A DNA stretch of 64,000 nt from Clusia tigrina (lineage: Eukaryota; Arthropoda; Insecta; Diptera; Clusiidae), in assembly GCA_920105625.2 (NCBI GenBank), contig OV050032.1:69917879-69981878 (forward strand). The letters are read 5' to 3'. The position numbers and the translations under genes are program-made. The notes beneath the pieces are model-generated. The model did no database searches and was not told the DNA's origin. It worked only from the letters and a program-made list of their open reading frames with translations. How positions within the stretch are numbered: the first letter of the stretch is position 1; each line of letters begins with the position of its first letter. Positions 41,040 through 53,606 of this stretch are shown here, in pieces.

Positions 41040-43975
41040 AGTGTTTGATTTGGGACTCAAGGGTAGCATAGTTTTGAGCGATAACTTAAATTGACAAGAG
41101 GCTATAGTACTTTATTGTTACAAAATTTCAAGGTTTTATGACGCTCCAGAAAAAAGTTACAAGCATTTGTATGTTGCAAACTTTGATTGGTGTAGGACGT
41201 ACCGTATAGAAGTTAGGGCCATTTGAAGTTTTATCCGTGTTTGATTTGGGACTCAAGGGTAGCATAGCTTTGAGCGACAGCTTAAATTGATAAGAGGCTC
41301 GAGTACTTTATTGTCAAAAAATTTCAAGGTTTTATAACGCTCTAGCAAAAAGTTACAAGCATTTGAATGTTGCAAACTTTCATAAGTCTAGGACGCACCG
41401 TATTGAAGTTAGGGCCATTTGAAGTTTTATCAGTGTTTGATTTGGGACTCAAGGGTAGCATAGCTTTGAGCGATAACTTAAATTGACAAGAGGCTCGAGT
41501 ACTTTATTGTCAAAAAATTTTAAGATTCTACGACGCTCCAGTAAAAAGTTAAAAGCATTTGATTGTTGCAAAATTTGATAGGTGTAGGACGCACCGTATA
41601 GAAATTAGGGCCATTTGAAGTTTTATCAGTGTTTAATTTGGGACTCAAGGGTAGCATAGCTATGAGGTATATCTTAAATTGACAAGAGGCTTGAGTACTT
41701 TATTGTTACAAATATTCAAGGTTTTATGACGCTCTAGTAAAACGTTACAAGAATTTGTATGCTGCTCTTTGATAGGTGGAGGACGTACCGTCTAGAAGTT
41801 AGGGCCATTTGAAGTTTTATCAGTGTTTGATTTGGGACTCAAGCTTAGTATAGCTTTGAGCGATAACTTAAATTGATAAGAGGCTCGAGTACTTTATTGT
41901 TACAAAATTTAAAGATTCTATGACGCTCCAGTAAAAAGTTACAAGCATTTGTATGTTGCAAACTTTGATAGGTGTAGGACGTACCGTATAGAAGTTAGGG
42001 CCATTTGAAGTTTTCTCAGTGTTTGATTTGGGACTCAAGGGTAGCATAGCTTTGAGCGATAGCTTAAATTGATAAGAGGCTCGAGTACTTTATTGTCACA
42101 AAATTTCAAGGTTTTATAACGCTCTAGCAAAAAGTTACAAGCATTTGAATGTTGCAAACTTTCATAAGTCTAGGACGCACCGTATTGAAGTTAGGGCCAT
42201 TTGAAGTTTTATCAGTGTTTGATTTGGGACTCAAGGGTAGCATAGCTTTAAGCGATAGCTTAAATTGACAAGAGGCTCGAGTACTTTATTGTTACAAAAT
42301 TTCAAGGTTTTATGACGCTCCAGTAAAAAGTTACAAGCATTTGTATGTTGCAAACTTTGATAGGTGGAGGACGTACCGTATAGAATTTAGGGCCATTTGA
42401 AGTTTTATGAGTGTTTGATTTGGGACTCAAGCGTGGTGTAGCTTTGAGCGATAGCTTAAATTGACAAGAGGCTCGAGTACTTTATTGTTACAAAATTTCA
42501 AGGTTTTATGACGCTCCAGTAAAAAGTTACAAGCATTTGTATGTTGCAAACTTTGATATGTGTAGGACGTACCGTATAGAAGTTAGGGCCATTTGAAGTT
42601 TTCTCAGTGTTTGATTTGGGACTCAAGGGTAGCATAGTTTTGAGCGATAACTTAAATTGACAAGAGGCTATAGTACTTTATTGTTACAAAATTTCAAGGT
42701 TTTATGACGCTCCAGAAAAAAGTTACAAGCATTTGTATGTTGCAAACTTTGATTGGTGTAGGACGTACCGTATAGAAGTTAGGGCCATTTGAAGTTTTAT
42801 CCGTGTTTGATTTGGGACTCAAGGGTAGCATAGCTTTGAGCGACAGCTTAAATTGATAAGAGGCTCGAGTACTTTATTGTCAAAAAATTTCAAGGTTTTA
42901 TAACGCTGTAGCAAAAATTTACAAGCATTTGAATGTTGCAAACTTTCATAAGTCTAGGACGCACCGTATTGAAGTTAGGGCCATTTGAAGTTTTATCAGT
43001 GTTTGATTTGGGACTCAAGGGTAGCATAGCTTTGAGCGATAACTTAAATTGACAAGAGGCTCGAGTACTTTATTGTCAAAAAATTTTAAGATTCTACGAC
43101 GCTCCAGTAAAAAGTTAAAAGCATTTGATTGTTGCAAAATTTGATAGGTGTAGGACGCACCGTATAGAAATTAGGGCCATTTGAAGTTTTATCAGTGTTT
43201 GATTTGGGACTCAAGGGTAGCATAGCTATGAGGTATATCTTAAATTGACAAGAGGCTTGAGTACTTTATTGTTACAAATATTCAAGGTTTTATGACGCTC
43301 TAGTAAAACGTTACAAGAATTTGTATGCTGCTCTTTGATAGGTGGAGGACGTACCGTCTAGAAGTTAGGGCCATTTGAAGTTTTATCAGTGTTTGATTTG
43401 GGACTCAAGCTTAGTATAGCTTTGAGCGATAACTTAAATTGATAAGAGGCTCGAGTACTTTATTGTTACAAAATTTAAAGATTCTATGACGCTCCAGTAA
43501 AAAGTTAAAAGCATTTGATTGTTGCAAAATTTGATAGGTGTCGGACGCACCGTATAGAAGTTAGGGCCATTTGAAGTTTTATCAGTGTTTGATTTGGGAC
43601 TCAAGGCTAGCATAGCTATGAGGTATAGCTTAAATTGACAAGAGGCTTGAGTACTTTATTGTTACAAAATTTCAAGTTTTTATGACGCTGCAGTAAAAAG
43701 TTACAAGCATTTGTATGTTGCAAACTTTGATAGGTGGAGGACGTACCGTATAGAATTTAGGGCCATTTGAAGTTTTATCAGTGTTTGATTTGGGACTCAA
43801 GCTTAGTATAGCTTTGAGCGATAACTTAAATTGATAAGAGGCTCGAGTACTTTATTGTTACAAAATTTAAAGATTCTATGACGCTCCAGTAAAAAGTTAA
43901 AAGCATTTGATTGTTGCAAAATTTGATAGGTGTCGGACGCACCGTATAGAAGTTAGGGCCATTTGAAGTTTTATC
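41040..43975 (+). repeat. 15-monomer unit (8+7), first copy
   Basis: This is a 2936-bp unit. Internally, markers such as TAAGATTCTACGACG (41521, 43087) and TCAAGCTTAG (41839, 43405) repeat with a spacing of 1566 bp (8 monomers), leaving a 7-monomer remainder. The whole unit is repeated immediately downstream. Confidence 0.88.
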
Positions 43976-46911
43976 AGTGTTTGATTTGGGACTCAAGGGT
44001 AGCATAGTTTTGAGCGATAACTTAAATTGACAAGAGGCTATAGTACTTTATTGTTACAAAATTTCAAGGTTTTATGACGCTCCAGAAAAAAGTTACAAGC
44101 ATTTGTGTGTTGCAAACTTTCATTGGTGTAGGACGTACCGTATAGAAGTTAGGGCCATTTGAAGTTTTATCCGTGTTTGATTTGGGACTCAAGGGTAGCA
44201 TAGCTTTGAGCGACAGCTTAAATTGATAAGAGGCTCGAGTACTTTATTGTCAAAAAATTTCAAGGTTTTATAACGCTCTAGCAAAAAGTTACAAGCATTT
44301 GAATGTTGCAAACTTTCATAAGTCTAGGACGCACCGTATTGAAGTTAGGGCCATTTGAAGTTTTATCAGTGTTTGATTTGGGACTCAAGGGTAGCATAGC
44401 TTTGAGCGATAACTTAAATTGACAAGAGGCTCGAGTACTTTATTGTCAAAAAATTTTAAGATTCTACGACGCTCCAGTAAAAAGTTAAAAGCATTTGATT
44501 GTTGCAAAATTTGATAGGTGTAGGACGCACCGTATAGAAATTAGGGCCATTTGAAGTTTTATCAGTGTTTAATTTGGGACTCAAGGGTAGCATAGCTATG
44601 AGGTATATCTTAAATTGACAAGAGGCTTGAGTACTTTATTGTTACAAATATTCAAGGTTTTATGACGCTCTAGTAAAACGTTACAAGAATTTGTATGCTG
44701 CTCTTTGATAGGTGGAGGACGTACCGTCTAGAAGTTAGGGCCATTTGAAGTTTTATCAGTGTTTGATTTGGGACTCAAGCTTAGTATAGCTTTGAGCGAT
44801 AACTTAAATTGATAAGAGGCTCGAGTACTTTATTGTTACAAAATTTAAAGATTCTATGACGCTCCAGTAAAAAGTTACAAGCATTTGTATGTTGCAAACT
44901 TTGATAGGTGTAGGACGTACCGTATAGAAGTTAGGGCCATTTGAAGTTTTCTCAGTGTTTGATTTGGGACTCAAGGGTAGCATAGCTTTGAGCGATAGCT
45001 TAAATTGATAAGAGGCTCGAGTACTTTATTGTCACAAAATTTCAAGGTTTTATAACGCTCTAGCAAAAAGTTACAAGCATTTGAATGTTGCAAACTTTCA
45101 TAAGTCTAGGACGCACCGTATTGAAGTTAGGGCCATTTGAAGTTTTATCAGTGTTTGATTTGGGACTCAAGGGTAGCATAGCTTTAAGCGATAGCTTAAA
45201 TTGACAAGAGGCTCGAGTACTTTATTGTTACAAAATTTCAAGGTTTTATGACGCTCCAGTAAAAAGTTACAAGCATTTGTATGTTGCAAACTTTGATAGG
45301 TGGAGGACGTACCGTATAGAATTTAGGGCCATTTGAAGTTTTATGAGTGTTTGATTTGGGACTCAAGCGTGGTGTAGCTTTGAGCGATAGCTTAAATTGA
45401 CAAGAGGCTCGAGTACTTTATTGTTACAAAATTTCAAGTTTTTATGACGCTCCAGTAATAAGTTACAAGCATTTGTATGTTGCAAACTTTGATATGTGTA
45501 GGACGTACCGTATAGAAGTTAGGGCCATTTGAAGTTTTCTCAGTGTTTGATTTGGGACTCAAGGGTAGCATAGTTTTGAGCGATAACTTAAATTGACAAG
45601 AGGCTATAGTACTTTATTGTTACAAAATTTCAAGGTTTTATGACGCTCCAGAAAAAAGTTACAAGCATTTGTATGTTGCAAACTTTGATTGGTGTAGGAC
45701 GTACCGTATAGAAGTTAGGGCCATTTGAAGTTTTATCCGTGTTTGATTTGGGACTCAAGGGTAGCATAGCTTTGAGCGACAGCTTAAATTGATAAGAGGC
45801 TCGAGTACTTTATTGTCAAAAAATTTCAAGGTTTTATAACGCTCTAGCAAAAAGTTACAAGCATTTGAATGGTGCAAACTTTCATAAGTCTAGGACGCAC
45901 CGTATTGAAGTTAGGGCCATTTGAAGTTTTATCAGTGTTTGATTTGGGACTCAAGGGTAGCATAGCTTTGAGCGATAACTTAAATTGACAAGAGGCTCGA
46001 GTACTTTATTGTCAAAAAATTTTAAGATTCTACGACGCTCCAGTAAAAAGTTAAAAGCATTTGATTGTTGCAAAATTTGATAGGTGTAGGACGCACCGTA
46101 TAGAAATTAGGGCCATTTGAAGTTTTATCAGTGTTTGATTTGGGACTCAAGGGTAGCATAGCTATGAGGTATATCTTAAATTGACAAGAGGCTTGAGTAC
46201 TTTATTGTTACAAATATTCAAGGTTTTATGACGCTCTAGTAAAACGTTACAAGAATTTGTATGCTGCTCTTTGATAGGTGGAGGACGTACCGTCTAGAAG
46301 TTAGGGCCATTTGAAGTTTTATCAGTGTTTGATTTGGGACTCAAGCTTAGTATAGCTTTGAGCGATAACTTAAATTGATAAGAGGCTCGAGTACTTTATT
46401 GTTACAAAATTTAAAGATTCTATGACGCTCCAGTAAAAAGTTAAAAGCATTTGATTGTTGCAAAATTTGATAGGTGTCGGACGCACCGTATAGAAGTTAG
46501 GGCCATTTGAAGTTTTATCAGTGTTTGATTTGGGACTCAAGGCTAGCATAGCTATGAGGTATAGCTTAAATTGACAAGAGGCTTGAGTACTTTATTGTTA
46601 CAAAATTTCAAGTTTTTATGACGCTGCAGTAAAAAGTTACAAGCATTTGTATGTTGCAAACTTTGATAGGTGGAGGACGTACCGTATAGAATTTAGGGCC
46701 ATTTGAAGTTTTATCAGTGTTTGATTTGGGACTCAAGCTTAGTATAGCTTTGAGCGATAACTTAAATTGATAAGAGGCTCGAGTACTTTATTGTTACAAA
46801 ATTTAAAGATTCTATGACGCTCCAGTAAAAAGTTAAAAGCATTTGATTGTTGCAAAATTTGATAGGTGTCGGACGCACCGTATAGAAGTTAGGGCCATTT
46901 GAAGTTTTATC
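43976..46911 (+). repeat. 15-monomer unit (8+7), second copy
   Basis: This is in direct tandem with 41040-43975 at an offset of exactly 2936 bp for every marker checked: 44457, 46023, 44775, 46341, 46733 and 45363. Position-specific variants are preserved, for example GTTTAATTTGGG in the first half and GTTTGATTTGGG in the second. The duplication is therefore of the 15-mer as a whole and not of separate 8-mers. Confidence 0.88.
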
Positions 46912-48399
46912 AGTGTTTGATTTGGGACTCAAGGCTAGCATAGCTATGAGGTATAGCTTAAATTGACAAGAGGCTTGAGTACTTTATTGTTACAAATATT
47001 CAAGGTTTTATGACGCTCCAGTAAAACGTTACAAGAATTTGTATGCTGCTCTTTGATAGGTGGAGGACGTACCGTCTAGAAGTTAGGGCCATTTGAAGTT
47101 TTATCAGTGTTTGATTTGGGACTCAAGGGTAGCATAGCTTTGAGCGATAGCTTAAATTGACAAGAGGCTCGAGTACTTTATTGTTACAAAATTTCAAGGT
47201 TTTATGACGCTCCAGTAAAAAGTTACAAGCATTTGTATGTTGCAAACTTTGATAGTTGGAGGACGTACCGTATAGAATTTAGGGCCATTTGAAGTTTTAT
47301 GAGTGTTTGATTTGGGACTCAAGCGTGGTATAGCTTTGAGCGATAGCTTAAATTGACAAGAGGCTCGAGTACTTTATTGTTACAAAATTTCAAGGTTTTA
47401 TGACGCTCCAGTAAAAAGTTACAAGCATTTGTATGTTGCAAACTTTGATATGTGTAGGACGTACCGTATAGAAGTTAGGGCCATTTGAAGTTTTCTCAGT
47501 GTTTGATTTGGGACTCAAGGGTAGCACAGCTTTGAGCGATATCTTAAATTGACAAGGGGCTCGAGTACTTTATTGTTACAAAATTTCAAGGTTTTATGAC
47601 GCTCCAGAAAAAAGTTACAAGTATTTGTATGTTGCAAACTTTGATAGGTGTAGGACGTACCGTATAGAAGTTAGGGCCATTTGAAGTTTTATCCGTGTTT
47701 GATTTGGGACTCAAATCGCATAGCTTTGAGCGACAGCTTAAATTGATAAGAGGCTCGAGTACTTTATTGTCACAAAATTTCAAGGTTTTATAACGCTCTA
47801 GCAAAAAGTTACAAGCATTTGAATGTTGCAAACTTTCATAAGTCTAGGACGCACCGTATTGAAGTTAGGGCCATTTGAAGTTTTATCAGTGTTTGATTTG
47901 GGACTCAAGGGTAGCATAGCTTTGAGCGATAACTTAAATTGACAAGAGGCTCGAGTACTTTATTGTTACAAAATTTAAAGATTCTACGACGCTCCAGTAA
48001 AAAGTTAAAAGCATTTGATTATTGCAAAATTTGATAGGTGTAGGACGCACCGTATAGAAGTTAGGGCCATTTGAAGTTTTATCAGTGTTTGATTTGGGAC
48101 TCAAGGGTAGCATAGCTATGAGGTATAGCTTAAATTGGCAAGAGGCTTGAGTACTTTATTGTTACAAATATTCAAGGTTTTATGACGCTCTAGTAAAACG
48201 TTACAAGAATTTGTATGCTGCTCTTTGATAGGTGGAGGACGTACCGTCTAGAAGTTAGGGCCATTTGAAGTTTTATCAGTGTTTGATTTGGGACTCAAGG
48301 CTAGCATAGCTTTGAGCGATAGCTTAAATTGACAAGAGGCTCGAGTACTTTATTGTTACAAAATTTCAAGGTTTTATGACGCTCCAGAAAAAAGTTACA

Positions 48400-50090
48400 A
48401 ACATTTGTATGTTGCAAACTTTGATAGGTGTAGGACGTTCCGTATAGAAGTTAGGGCCATTTGAAGTTTTATCAGTGTTTGATTTGGGACTCAAGGTTAG
48501 CATAGCTTTGAGCGATAGCTTAAATTGATAAGAGGCTCGAGTACTTTATTGTCACAAAATTTCAAGGTTTTATAACGCTCTAGCAAAAAGGTACAAGCAT
48601 TTGAATGTTGCAAACTTTCATAAGTCTAGGACGCACCGTATTGAAGTTAGGGACATTTGAAGTTTTATCAGTGTTTGATTTGGGACTCAAGGGTAGCATA
48701 GCTTTGAGCGATAACTTAAATTGACAGGAGGCTCGAGTACTTTATTGTTACAAAATTTAAAGATTTTATGACGCTCCAATAAAAGTTAAAAGCATTTGAT
48801 TGTTGCAAAATTTTATAGGTGTAGGACGCACCGTATAGAAGTTAGGGCCATTTGAAGTTTTATCAGTGTTTGATTTGGGACTCAAGGGTAGCATAGCTAT
48901 GAGGTATAGCTTAAATTGACAAGAGGCTTGAGTACTTTATTGTTACAAAATTTCAAGGTTTTATGACGCTCCAGTAAAAAGTTACAAGCATTGGTATGTT
49001 GCAAAGTTTGATAGGTGTAGGACGTACCGTATAGAAGTTAAGGTCATTTGAAGTTTTATCAGTGTTTGATTTTGGACTCAAGGGTAGCATAGCTTTGAGC
49101 GATAACCTAAATTGTCAAGAGGCTCGAGTACTTTATTGTTACAAAATTTAAAGGTTTCATGACTCTCCAGTAAAAAGTTACAAGAATTTGTATGCTGCAA
49201 ACTTTGATAGGTGGAGGACGTACCGTATAGAAGTTAGTGCCATTTGAAGTTTTATCAGTGTTTGATTTGGGACTCAAGGGTAGCATAGCTTTGAGCGATA
49301 GCTTAAATTGACAAGAGGCTCGAGTACTTTATTGTTACAAAATTTCAAGGTTTTATGACGCTCCAGTAAAAAGTTACAAGCATTTGTATGTTGCAAACTT
49401 TGATAGGTGGAGGACGTACCGAATAGAAGTTAGGGCCATTTGAAGTTTTATCAGTGTTTGATTTGGGACTCAAGGGTAGCATAGCTTTGAGCGATAACTT
49501 AAATTGACAAGAGGCTCGAGTACTTTATTGTTACAAAATTTAAAGATTTTATGACGCTCCAGTAAAAAGTTAAAAGCATTTGATTGTTGCAAAATTTGAT
49601 AGGTGTAGGACGCACCGCATAGAAGTTAGGGCCATTTGAAGTTTTATCAGTGTTTGATTTGGGACTCAAGGGTAGCTTAGCTATGAGGTATAGCTTAAAT
49701 TGACAAGAGGCTTGAGTACTTTATTGTTACAAAATTTCAAGGTTTTATAACGCTCCAGTAAAAATTTACAAGCATTTGTATGTTGCAAACTTTGATAGGT
49801 GTAGGACGTACCGTACAGAAGTTAGGGCCATTTGAAGTTTTATCAGTGTTTGATTTGGGACTCAAGGGTAGCATAGCTTTGAGCGATAGCTTAAATTGAC
49901 AAGGGGCTCGAGTACTTTATTGTTACAAAATTTCAAGGTTTTATGACGCTCCAGTAAAAAGTTACAGGAATTTGTATGTTGCAAATTTTGATAGGTGTAG
50001 GACGTACCGTATAGAAGTTAGGGTCATTTGAAGTTTTATCAGTGTTTGATTTTGGACTCAAGGGTAGCATAGCTTGGAGCGATAGCTTAA
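48400..50090 (+). repeat. 17-monomer offset duplication, intact copy
   Basis: This matches about 51727-52371 plus 57996-59241, the copy that received the retrotransposon. Shared markers are GGACGTTCCG, AAGGTTAGCATAGC, AAAAAGGTACAAG, GGGACATTTG, GACAGGAGGC, CCAATAAAAGTTAAAAG and TTTTATAGG. The uninterrupted target sequence is present at 49041-49044 (AGGT). Confidence 0.88.
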
Positions 50091-50815
50091 ATTGTCAAGA
50101 GGCTCGAGTACTTTATTGTTACAAAATTTCAAGGTTTTATGACGCTCCAGTAAAAAGTTACAGGAATTTGTATTTTGCAAATTTTGATAGGTGTAGGACG
50201 TACCGTATAGAAGTTAGGGTCATTTGAAGTTTTATCAGTGTTTGATTTTGGACTCAAAGGTAGCATAGCTTGGAGCGATAGCTTAAATTGTCAAGAGGCT
50301 CGAGTACTTTATTGTTACAAAATTTCAAGGTTTTATGACGCTCCAGTAAAAAGTTACAGGAATTTGTATTTTGCAAATTTTGATAGGTGTAGGACGTACC
50401 GTATAGAAGTTAGGGTCATTTGAAGTTTTATCAGTGTTTGATTTTGGACTCAAGGGTAGCATAGCTTGGAGCGATAGCTTAAATTGTCAAGAGGCTCGAG
50501 TACTTTATTGTTACAAAATTTCAAGGTTTTATGACGCTCCAGTAAAAAGTTACAGGAATTTGTATTTTGCAAATTTTGATAGGTGTAGGACGTACCGTAT
50601 AGAAGTTAGGGTCATTTGAAGTTTTATCAGTGTTTGATTTTGGACTCAAGGGTAGCATAGCTTGGAGCGATAGCTTAAATTGTCAAGAGGCTCGAGTACT
50701 TTATTGTTACAAAATTTCAAGGTTTTATAACGCTCTAGCAAAAAGTTACAAGCATTTGAATGTTGCAAACTTTCATAAGTCTAGGACGCACCGTATTGAA
50801 GTTAGGGCCATTTGA
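50042..50815 (+). repeat. Local run of near-identical monomers
   Basis: Three consecutive 196-bp monomers starting at 50042, 50238 and 50434 are almost base-for-base identical; I see one change, TCAAAGG at 50257 where the others have TCAAGGG. The fourth, at 50630, shares the first half and then switches to the ATAACGCTCTAGCAAAAAG subtype. All carry the private strings GCTTGGAGCG and TACAGGAATTTGTATTTTGC. The matching region near 59193 has only one such monomer, so the run is a recent local amplification. Confidence 0.9.
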
Positions 50816-52367
50816 AGTTTTATCAGTGTTTGATTTGGGACTCAAGGGTAGCATAGCTTTGAGCGATAACTTAAATTGACAAGAGGCTCGAGTACTTTAT
50901 TGTTACAAAATTTAAAGATTTTATGACGCTCCAATAAAAGTTAAAAGCATTTGATTGTTGCAAAATTTGATAGGTGTAGGACGCACCGTATAGAAGTTAG
51001 GGCCATTTGAAGTTTTATCAGTGTTTGATTTGGGACTCAAGGGTAGCATAGCTATGAGGTATAGCTTAAATTGGCAAGAGGCTTGAGTACTTTATTGTTA
51101 CAAATATTCAAGGTTTTATGACGCTCTAGTAAAACGTTACAAGAATTTGTATGCTGCTCTTTGATAGGTGGAGGACGTACCGTCTAGAAGTTAGGGCCAT
51201 TTGAAGTTTTATCAGTGTTTGATTTGGGACTCAAGGCTAGCATAGCTTTGAGCGATAGCTTAAATTGACAAGAGGCTCGAGTACTTTATTGTTACAAAAT
51301 TTCAAGGTTTTATGACGCTCCAGTAAAAAGTTACAAACATTTGTATGTTGCAAACTTTGATAGTGGGGAACGTACCGTATAGAATTTAGGGCCATTTGAA
51401 GTTTTATCAGTGTTTGATTTGGGACTCAAGCTTAGTATAGCTTTGAGCGATCGCTTAAATTGACAAGAGGTTCGAGTACTTTATTGTTACAAAATTTCAA
51501 GGTTTTATGACGCTCCAGAAAAAAGTTACAAGCATTTGTATGTTGCAAACTTTGATAGGTGTAGGACGTACCGTATAAAAGTTAGGGCCATTTGAAGTTT
51601 TTTCAGTGTTTGATTTGGGACTCAAGGGTAGCATAGCTTTGAGCGATAACTTAAATTGACAAGAGGCTCGAGTACTTTATTGTTACAAAATTTCAAGGTT
51701 TTATGACGCTCCAGAAAAAAGTTACAAGCATTTGTATGTTGCAAACTTTGATAGGTGTAGGACGTTCCGTATAGAAGTTAGGGCCATTTGAAGTTTTATC
51801 AGTGTTTGATTTGGGACTCAAGGTTAGCATAGCTTTGAGCGATAGCTTAAATTGATAAGAGGCTCGAGTACTTTATTGTCACAAAATTTCAAGGTTTTAT
51901 AACGCTCTAGCAAAAAGGTACAAGCATTTGAATGTTGCAAACTTTCATAAGTCTAGGACGCACCGTATTGAAGTTAGGGACATTTGAAGTTTTATCAGTG
52001 TTTGATTTGGGACTCAAGGGTAGCATAGCTTTGAGCGATAACTTAAATTGACAGGAGGCTCGAGTACTTTATTGTTACAAAATTTAAAGATTTTATGACG
52101 CTCCAATAAAAGTTAAAAGCATTTGATTGTTGCAAAATTTTATAGGTGTAGGACGCACCGTATAGAAGTTAGGGCCATTTGAAGTTTTATCAGTGTTTGA
52201 TTTGGGACTCAAGGGTAGCATAGCTATGAGGTATAGCTTAAATTGACAAGAGGCTTGAGTACTTTATTGTTACAAAATTTCAAGGTTTTATGACGCTCCA
52301 GTAAAAAGTTACAAGCATTGGTATGTTGCAAACTTTGATAGGTGTAGGACGTACCGTATAGAAGTTA

Positions 52368-52371
52368 AGGT
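52368..52371. repeat. Target site duplication, left
   Basis: This is AGGT immediately before the 5' LTR, matching AGGT at 57996-57999. The empty site in a paralogous satellite block (49041-49044) has a single AGGT, which confirms a 4-bp duplication. Confidence 0.93.
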
Positions 52372-53158
52372 TGTAAGAACCAAAATCTTCTGTGGGAAAT
52401 TTTGGCCCACACTACAAATGACAGAGTCGCCACGAAACTATATACACACACACATCACGATAAAATACCCGAACCGAAGCAACTACATTAGAAATTTAAC
52501 GAAAAAACTACAAGCATTGTAACCAATTAGCGCGGCCGTGGTAGGAGCGCAGATCAGTAGCAGCATATTAGACCAGTTGGAATAATAACTAGGATTACAA
52601 CAAAAGCAACCTCACGCACAGCCAACGATCTTGCCAATCAGCGCTATGCTTGCAAAGAGCGAGGAAAAACACAGCGACGAGGAATACAACAAATACATGC
52701 CGGACAAGAGAAGGTGAGTGCACGAACTCAGCGGTGGAATTCGCCGAGTGCGCTCGCTCGGAAATCTTACACCAACAACACGAAGAAACGAGAGCGAAGC
52801 ACAAGACGGACAACGACAGAACCACCACCACGCCAACGGCCGGCAAGTACAAAGCACAAGAGGGAAATGCTGGTTGGCAGTTAAATTAAATATTTAACAA
52901 CAACAACACTATAGGATTCCGGACAGCGCTGCTGGCAGGCAACAATACTGCAGGCTAACCAGGGACCGTTGGAGTGAGGTGGCTGACCGCCAGAAGTTGA
53001 AGGTGGCCCAAGGGCAAAAGACGGCAACACCAACAAGCCTGACTGCAACAACAACAAGCCTGCCACAACAACAACAATCGACTACTGGCCAACGGAAGTA
53101 AAATCACACAACGGTGGCCTGCGAACAACAACATGTGTCAGCCGCTGCGACCTGGGAC

Positions 53159-53166
53159 TATATAAA
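53159..53166 (+). promoter_or_regulatory. TATA box of the 5' LTR
   Basis: TATATAAA lies within the LTR, in a GC-richer local context (GGGAC before, CCACG after). A start of transcription would be expected about 25-30 bp downstream, near GGCAGTAAGTCTCTTC at 53179-53194. The last ATG upstream of gag is at 53133, just before this box, which fits transcription starting after it. Confidence 0.75.
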
Positions 53167-53254
53167 CCACGTAGCCCAGGCAGTAAGTCTCTTCTTCGGA
53201 CACCAGCATCCTGACTAGCAACAGCTCTACAAAGTACCATACGAACATAAAAAG

Positions 53255-53295
53255 CTTAGCAAGAACCTCTGGTTTTTAATCGTTTTCTTGCTAAG
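53255..53295 (+). other. Leader hairpin 1
   Basis: The 11-bp perfect stem is CTTAGCAAGAA (53255-53265) with TTCTTGCTAAG (53285-53295). The common 19-nt loop is at 53266-53284. A G-T wobble could extend the stem by one pair. Confidence 0.8.
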
Positions 53296-53319
53296 TCATA
53301 CACAGACAGAGACTACAGG

Positions 53320-53364
53320 GATTCAGTGAGAGCCTCTGGTTTTTAATCGTTCTCCCACTGAATC
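53320..53364 (+). other. Leader hairpin 2
   Basis: The stem is GATTCAGTGAGAG (53320-53332) with CTCCCACTGAATC (53352-53364), 13 positions with one A-C mismatch. The common loop is at 53333-53351. Confidence 0.8.
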
Positions 53365-53396
53365 ACTGAGACACATACGCAACCGAGACTTAGGAA

Positions 53397-53439
53397 GCTT
53401 AGCAAGAACCTCTGGTTTTTAATCGTTTTCTTGCTAAGC
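53397..53439 (+). other. Leader hairpin 3
   Basis: The 12-bp perfect stem is GCTTAGCAAGAA (53397-53408) with TTCTTGCTAAGC (53428-53439). It differs from hairpin 1 by turning the outer G-T wobble into G-C. The common loop is at 53409-53427. Confidence 0.8.
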
Positions 53440-53462
53440 CATACACAGACAGAGACTACAGG

Positions 53463-53507
53463 GATTCAGTGAGAGCCTCTGGTTTTTAATCGTTCTCCCA
53501 CTGAATC
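53463..53507 (+). other. Leader hairpin 4
   Basis: The stem is identical in sequence to that of hairpin 2 (53463-53475 with 53495-53507). The common loop is at 53476-53494. It belongs to the second 143-bp repeat. Confidence 0.8.
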
Positions 53508-53537
53508 ACTGAGACACATACGCCACCGAGACTTAGG

Positions 53538-53582
53538 GACTTAGAGGGAACCTCTGGTTTTTAATCGTTTTCCCACTAAGTC
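53538..53582 (+). other. Leader hairpin 5
   Basis: The stem is GACTTAGAGGGAA (53538-53550) with TTCCCACTAAGTC (53570-53582), 13 positions with one A-A mismatch. Compared with hairpin 1, the inner AAGAA/TTCTT has become GGGAA/TTCCC, so both sides changed together. The common loop is at 53551-53569. Confidence 0.8.
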
Positions 53583-53606
53583 ATACGCCGTACAGAGACC
53601 ATAGGA

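Larger units (their letters stand above)
1..52371 (+). repeat. 196-bp satellite array, left arm
   Basis: This is a head-to-tail array of about 267 monomers, nearly all 195-196 bp, with 191-bp and 220-bp variants. Counting a typical monomer by eye gives 73 G+C of 196 (37%). Recognisable monomer landmarks, in order, are GGGTAGCATAGCTTTGAGCG, an XhoI site in GGCTCGAGTACTTTATTG, TTCAAGGTTTTATGACGC, GTTACAAGCATTTGTATG, GGACGTACCGTATAGAAG and TTTGATTTGGGACTCAA. No strand switch and no unrelated insertion was seen before position 52372. No gene was found: the short ORFs are the monomer read in one frame, start at GTG, and are stopped in most monomers by TGA in AAATTGACAAG. Role (heterochromatin or centromere) is inferred from organisation only. 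I do not recognise the family. Confidence 0.98.

Noticed and set aside
1..52371. CRISPR-like or regulatory repeat array
   Set aside because: The repeat is continuous 196-bp tandem DNA with no short repeat and unique-spacer alternation, and the setting is eukaryotic.
1..52371. CENP-B box in the monomer
   Set aside because: No TTCG...A..CGGG-type motif was found in the monomer subtypes read. Centromere identity cannot be claimed from sequence.
52595..53066. Small ORFs inside the LTRs on both strands (and copies at 56684-57155)
   Set aside because: Low-complexity residues driven by CAA-type repeats, overlapping each other in three frames, no known domain. The identical copies only reflect the LTR duplication.
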